NCBI GenBank assembly: GCA_021292165.1
Contig: CM037878.1
Span: 287,852,971 to 287,916,970 of the forward strand
Reading direction: 5' to 3'
DNA: 64,000 nt
Source of the DNA: Shinisaurus crocodilurus
Taxonomy: Eukaryota; Chordata; Lepidosauria; Squamata; Shinisauridae
The position numbers and the translations under genes are program-made. This document shows, in pieces, positions 62,571 through 64,000 of the stretch. A model generated the notes under the pieces. It saw only the letters and a list, made by a program, of their open reading frames with translations, did not search any database and was not told where the DNA came from. Each line of letters starts with the position of its first letter. The stretch's first letter is position 1.

Positions 62571-62697
62571 TCCCCAACCTGGGGTCCCCCAAATGCATTG
62601 GGACGGGCAAATCCCAGCTTTCCCAGCCAGCATGCTGACTGGGGATGATGGGTGCTGTGGTCCGACAGGTCTGGAGGGCATCAGGTTGGGGAAGGCC
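62571..62697. mobile_element. Palindromic hAT MITE (CTTCCCCAACCTGG family)
   Basis: CAGCCTTCCCCAACCTGGGG, diverged centre CAGCCAGCATGCTGACTGG, right arm CATCAGGTTGGGGAAGGCCG; flanked by 8-bp repeats CTCTAACC. Confidence 0.85.
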
Positions 62698-62999
62698 GCT
62701 CTAACCACCTCCCTACACTGGACATCACAGAGCTTCTTTTCTTTTCTTTTTTTTGGTCAGAGAGCCGAAATTCCAAAATACATACGCTGAAGATGAAGCG
62801 TTTTTTTTTATTAGTAGGGGGGCTGAATTTGTTTCCATCTGTTTATTTGTTGGGGGGGAGGGGTGAAAAGAAATGGCACCCGAAGATTGTGGGCTTCAGT
62901 GCTTACCTTACTGTAAGGAAGTGGCGGGGGGGGTGCTCTTTCTTTTAGCATTTCCCTCCCTCCCGTTGTGTCCTCGCAGCCTCTCCGGCTGCTTGAGCT

Positions 63000-63335
63000 T
63001 CTTGAAAAGCTCCCGAGAGGAAGTGGGGCTCGTCTGCATGAGGCTTTTAACCCGCCACTTTTACTGAGGCTTCTGCTTCCGGATTCTTTGCGGGATTCCA
63101 AACGGCTCCTTTACACGTTTTTTTCCCCAGGGGTTCTCTTTTTCTATCTACTGTATTCCATTAGTCAACCACAAGGTGGTGCTACGGTGTAGCAGAATTG
63201 CAAAGATACACGAGCTTCTCATTTCCGGTTCTTTCCGGTTATTCCAGATAATACTAAACTTTCCTCACTCGAAAGGGGGGGGGGAAGCCATGGAAATGCT
63301 TGGAAAGCAGAGGAGAGGCCCTGGAGGATGACGTC
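63000..63335 (+). repeat. Unclassified repeat, inverted partner of 56520-56830
   Basis: GAGGCTTCTGCTTCCGGATT, CTTTGCGGGATTCC, ACCACAAGGTGGTGCTACGG, ACACGAGCTTCTCATTTCCGG, GAAATGCTTGGAAAGCAGAG, GGAGAGGCCCTGGAGGA. No open frame of note. Confidence 0.65.
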
Positions 63336-63356
63336 ATGTAACATGCCGGCAAAATA

Positions 63357-63598
63357 CTGTGAGTGAGAGTGTTGGACTGGGACTTGGGAGATCCGGGTTC
63401 TAGTCCCCGCTCAGCCATGAAACTCACTGGGTGACTTTGGGCCAGCCACTGACTCTCAGCCTAACCTACCTCACAGGGTTGTTGTGAGGATAAAATGGAG
63501 AGAAGGAGGAGGATTATGTAAGCCGCCTTGGGTTCCTTTCAGGAAAAAAGGCGGGGTATAAATATAATAAATAAATAATAAATAAAATGCAATAAATG
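63357..63598 (+). mobile_element. CORE/MIR-like SINE
   Basis: GTGAGTGAGAGTGTTGGACT, GATCCGGGTTCTAGTCCCCG, GTGACTTTGGGCCAGCCACT, CACAGGGTTGTTGTGAGGAT, GTAAGCCGCCTTGGGTTCC, tail AATAAATAAATAATAAATA. Confidence 0.87.
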
Positions 63599-63604
63599 CC
63601 TCAT

Positions 63605-63836
63605 ATAGAGAAGCCCTTGTTTGTTTGTTTGCTTGTTGTATTTATATCCTGCCTTTTTTCCTGCAAGAAACCCAAGGCGGCTTACATAATCCCTCTCCTC
63701 TCCATTTTATGCTCACAACAACCCTGTAGGCTGAGAGTCAGTGACTGGCCCAAAGTCACCCAGTGAGCTTCATGGCCGGGGTGGGGACTTGAACCCGAAT
63801 CTCCCGAGTCCCAGTCCCGACACTCTCACCACTTGC
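63605..63836 (-). mobile_element. CORE/MIR-like SINE
   Basis: Minus strand: GTGGTGAGAGTGTCGGGACT, CGGGAGATTCGGGTTCAAG, GTGACTTTGGGCCAGTCACT, GTAAGCCGCCTTGGGTTTCT, tail with AAATACAACAAGC. Tail-to-tail with the copy at 63357. Confidence 0.85.
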
Positions 63837-63838
63837 CA

Positions 63839-64000
63839 GGACTTCCTCCCTTGAGGCAGTTTTGCTTTTGGCTTTGTTGTTATCAAAAAGCCCTTTTAAC
63901 ACCAAAACAAGAAGAAAGAGCAAGAATGACAGGAACTCCTCACTCAGCTCTCAGGCGCTCAGCGAGCAGCAGCACAAGGAAGCCCCAAGGGAGGAAGTCC
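63839..64000. repeat. Possible short inverted-repeat element at the window edge
   Basis: GGACTTCCTCCCTTGAGGC at 63839 and the complementary GCCCCAAGGGAGGAAGTCC ending at 64000 (one mismatch over 19). The interior has no frame. It may continue beyond the edge. Confidence 0.5.

Noticed and set aside
49250..64000. GDPD5 first coding exon
   Set aside because: No minus-strand frame resembling the cysteine-rich N terminus was found, so it was not annotated.

Overview
The window is vertebrate nuclear DNA. It holds part of one protein-coding gene whose large introns are packed with transposable elements. The elements are sauropsid in type: CR1 LINEs with ATTCTATG-like tails, 5S-rRNA-derived SINEs carrying a CR1 tail, CORE/MIR-like and tRNA-derived SINEs, L2-like LINE fragments, an RTE-like LINE and many hAT, Harbinger-like and Tigger-like MITEs. 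This mix points to a reptile, most likely a squamate. That is inference from repeat families, since no species marker was seen.

The host gene is GDPD5 (GDE2), a multi-pass membrane glycerophosphodiester phosphodiesterase, on the minus strand. Nine consecutive internal coding exons run from 49246 down to 4356: 49246-49143, 35240-35148, 30431-30372, 27491-27393, 24073-23980, 21565-21420, 11303-11221, 8058-7908 and 4574-4356. They encode about residues 40-389 of a roughly 605-residue family: five transmembrane segments and most of the extracellular GDPD catalytic domain. The N-terminal exon(s) lie beyond the right edge, and the C-terminal exons (rest of the catalytic domain, last membrane span, cytoplasmic tail) lie beyond the left edge. 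Two splice-level oddities stand out. The exon at 35148-35240 is one base too short to stay in frame, at a T homopolymer. The intron after the exon ending at 11221 uses a GC donor.

Repeats, left to right. 0-4.3 kb: an inverted pair of 5S SINEs, L2 and CR1 3-prime ends, and an RTE fragment nested in a CR1 tail. 5-13 kb: L2 fragments, nested MITEs, an LTR-like block, tRNA SINEs and a hAT element rich in GAGTC. 13-36 kb: Tigger MITEs, many palindromic hAT MITEs (several with exact 8-bp target duplications), another LTR-like block and palindromes interrupted by SINE or LINE insertions. 36-49 kb: 5S SINE copies (one split by a hAT element), CR1 and L2 fragments. 49-64 kb: intron or upstream sequence of GDPD5, holding CR1 endonuclease-region and 3-prime fragments, an RTE 3-prime end, CORE SINEs, a 1-kb hAT copy with a transposase C-terminal remnant, and an inverted repeat pair at 56.5 and 63.0 kb.

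No second host gene, functional RNA gene or CRISPR array was found. The most informative signals are the splice and frame anomalies, two identical inverted 146-bp MITEs, several dated nesting relationships, and the shared 3-prime tail linking the 5S SINE to a CR1 in the same window.
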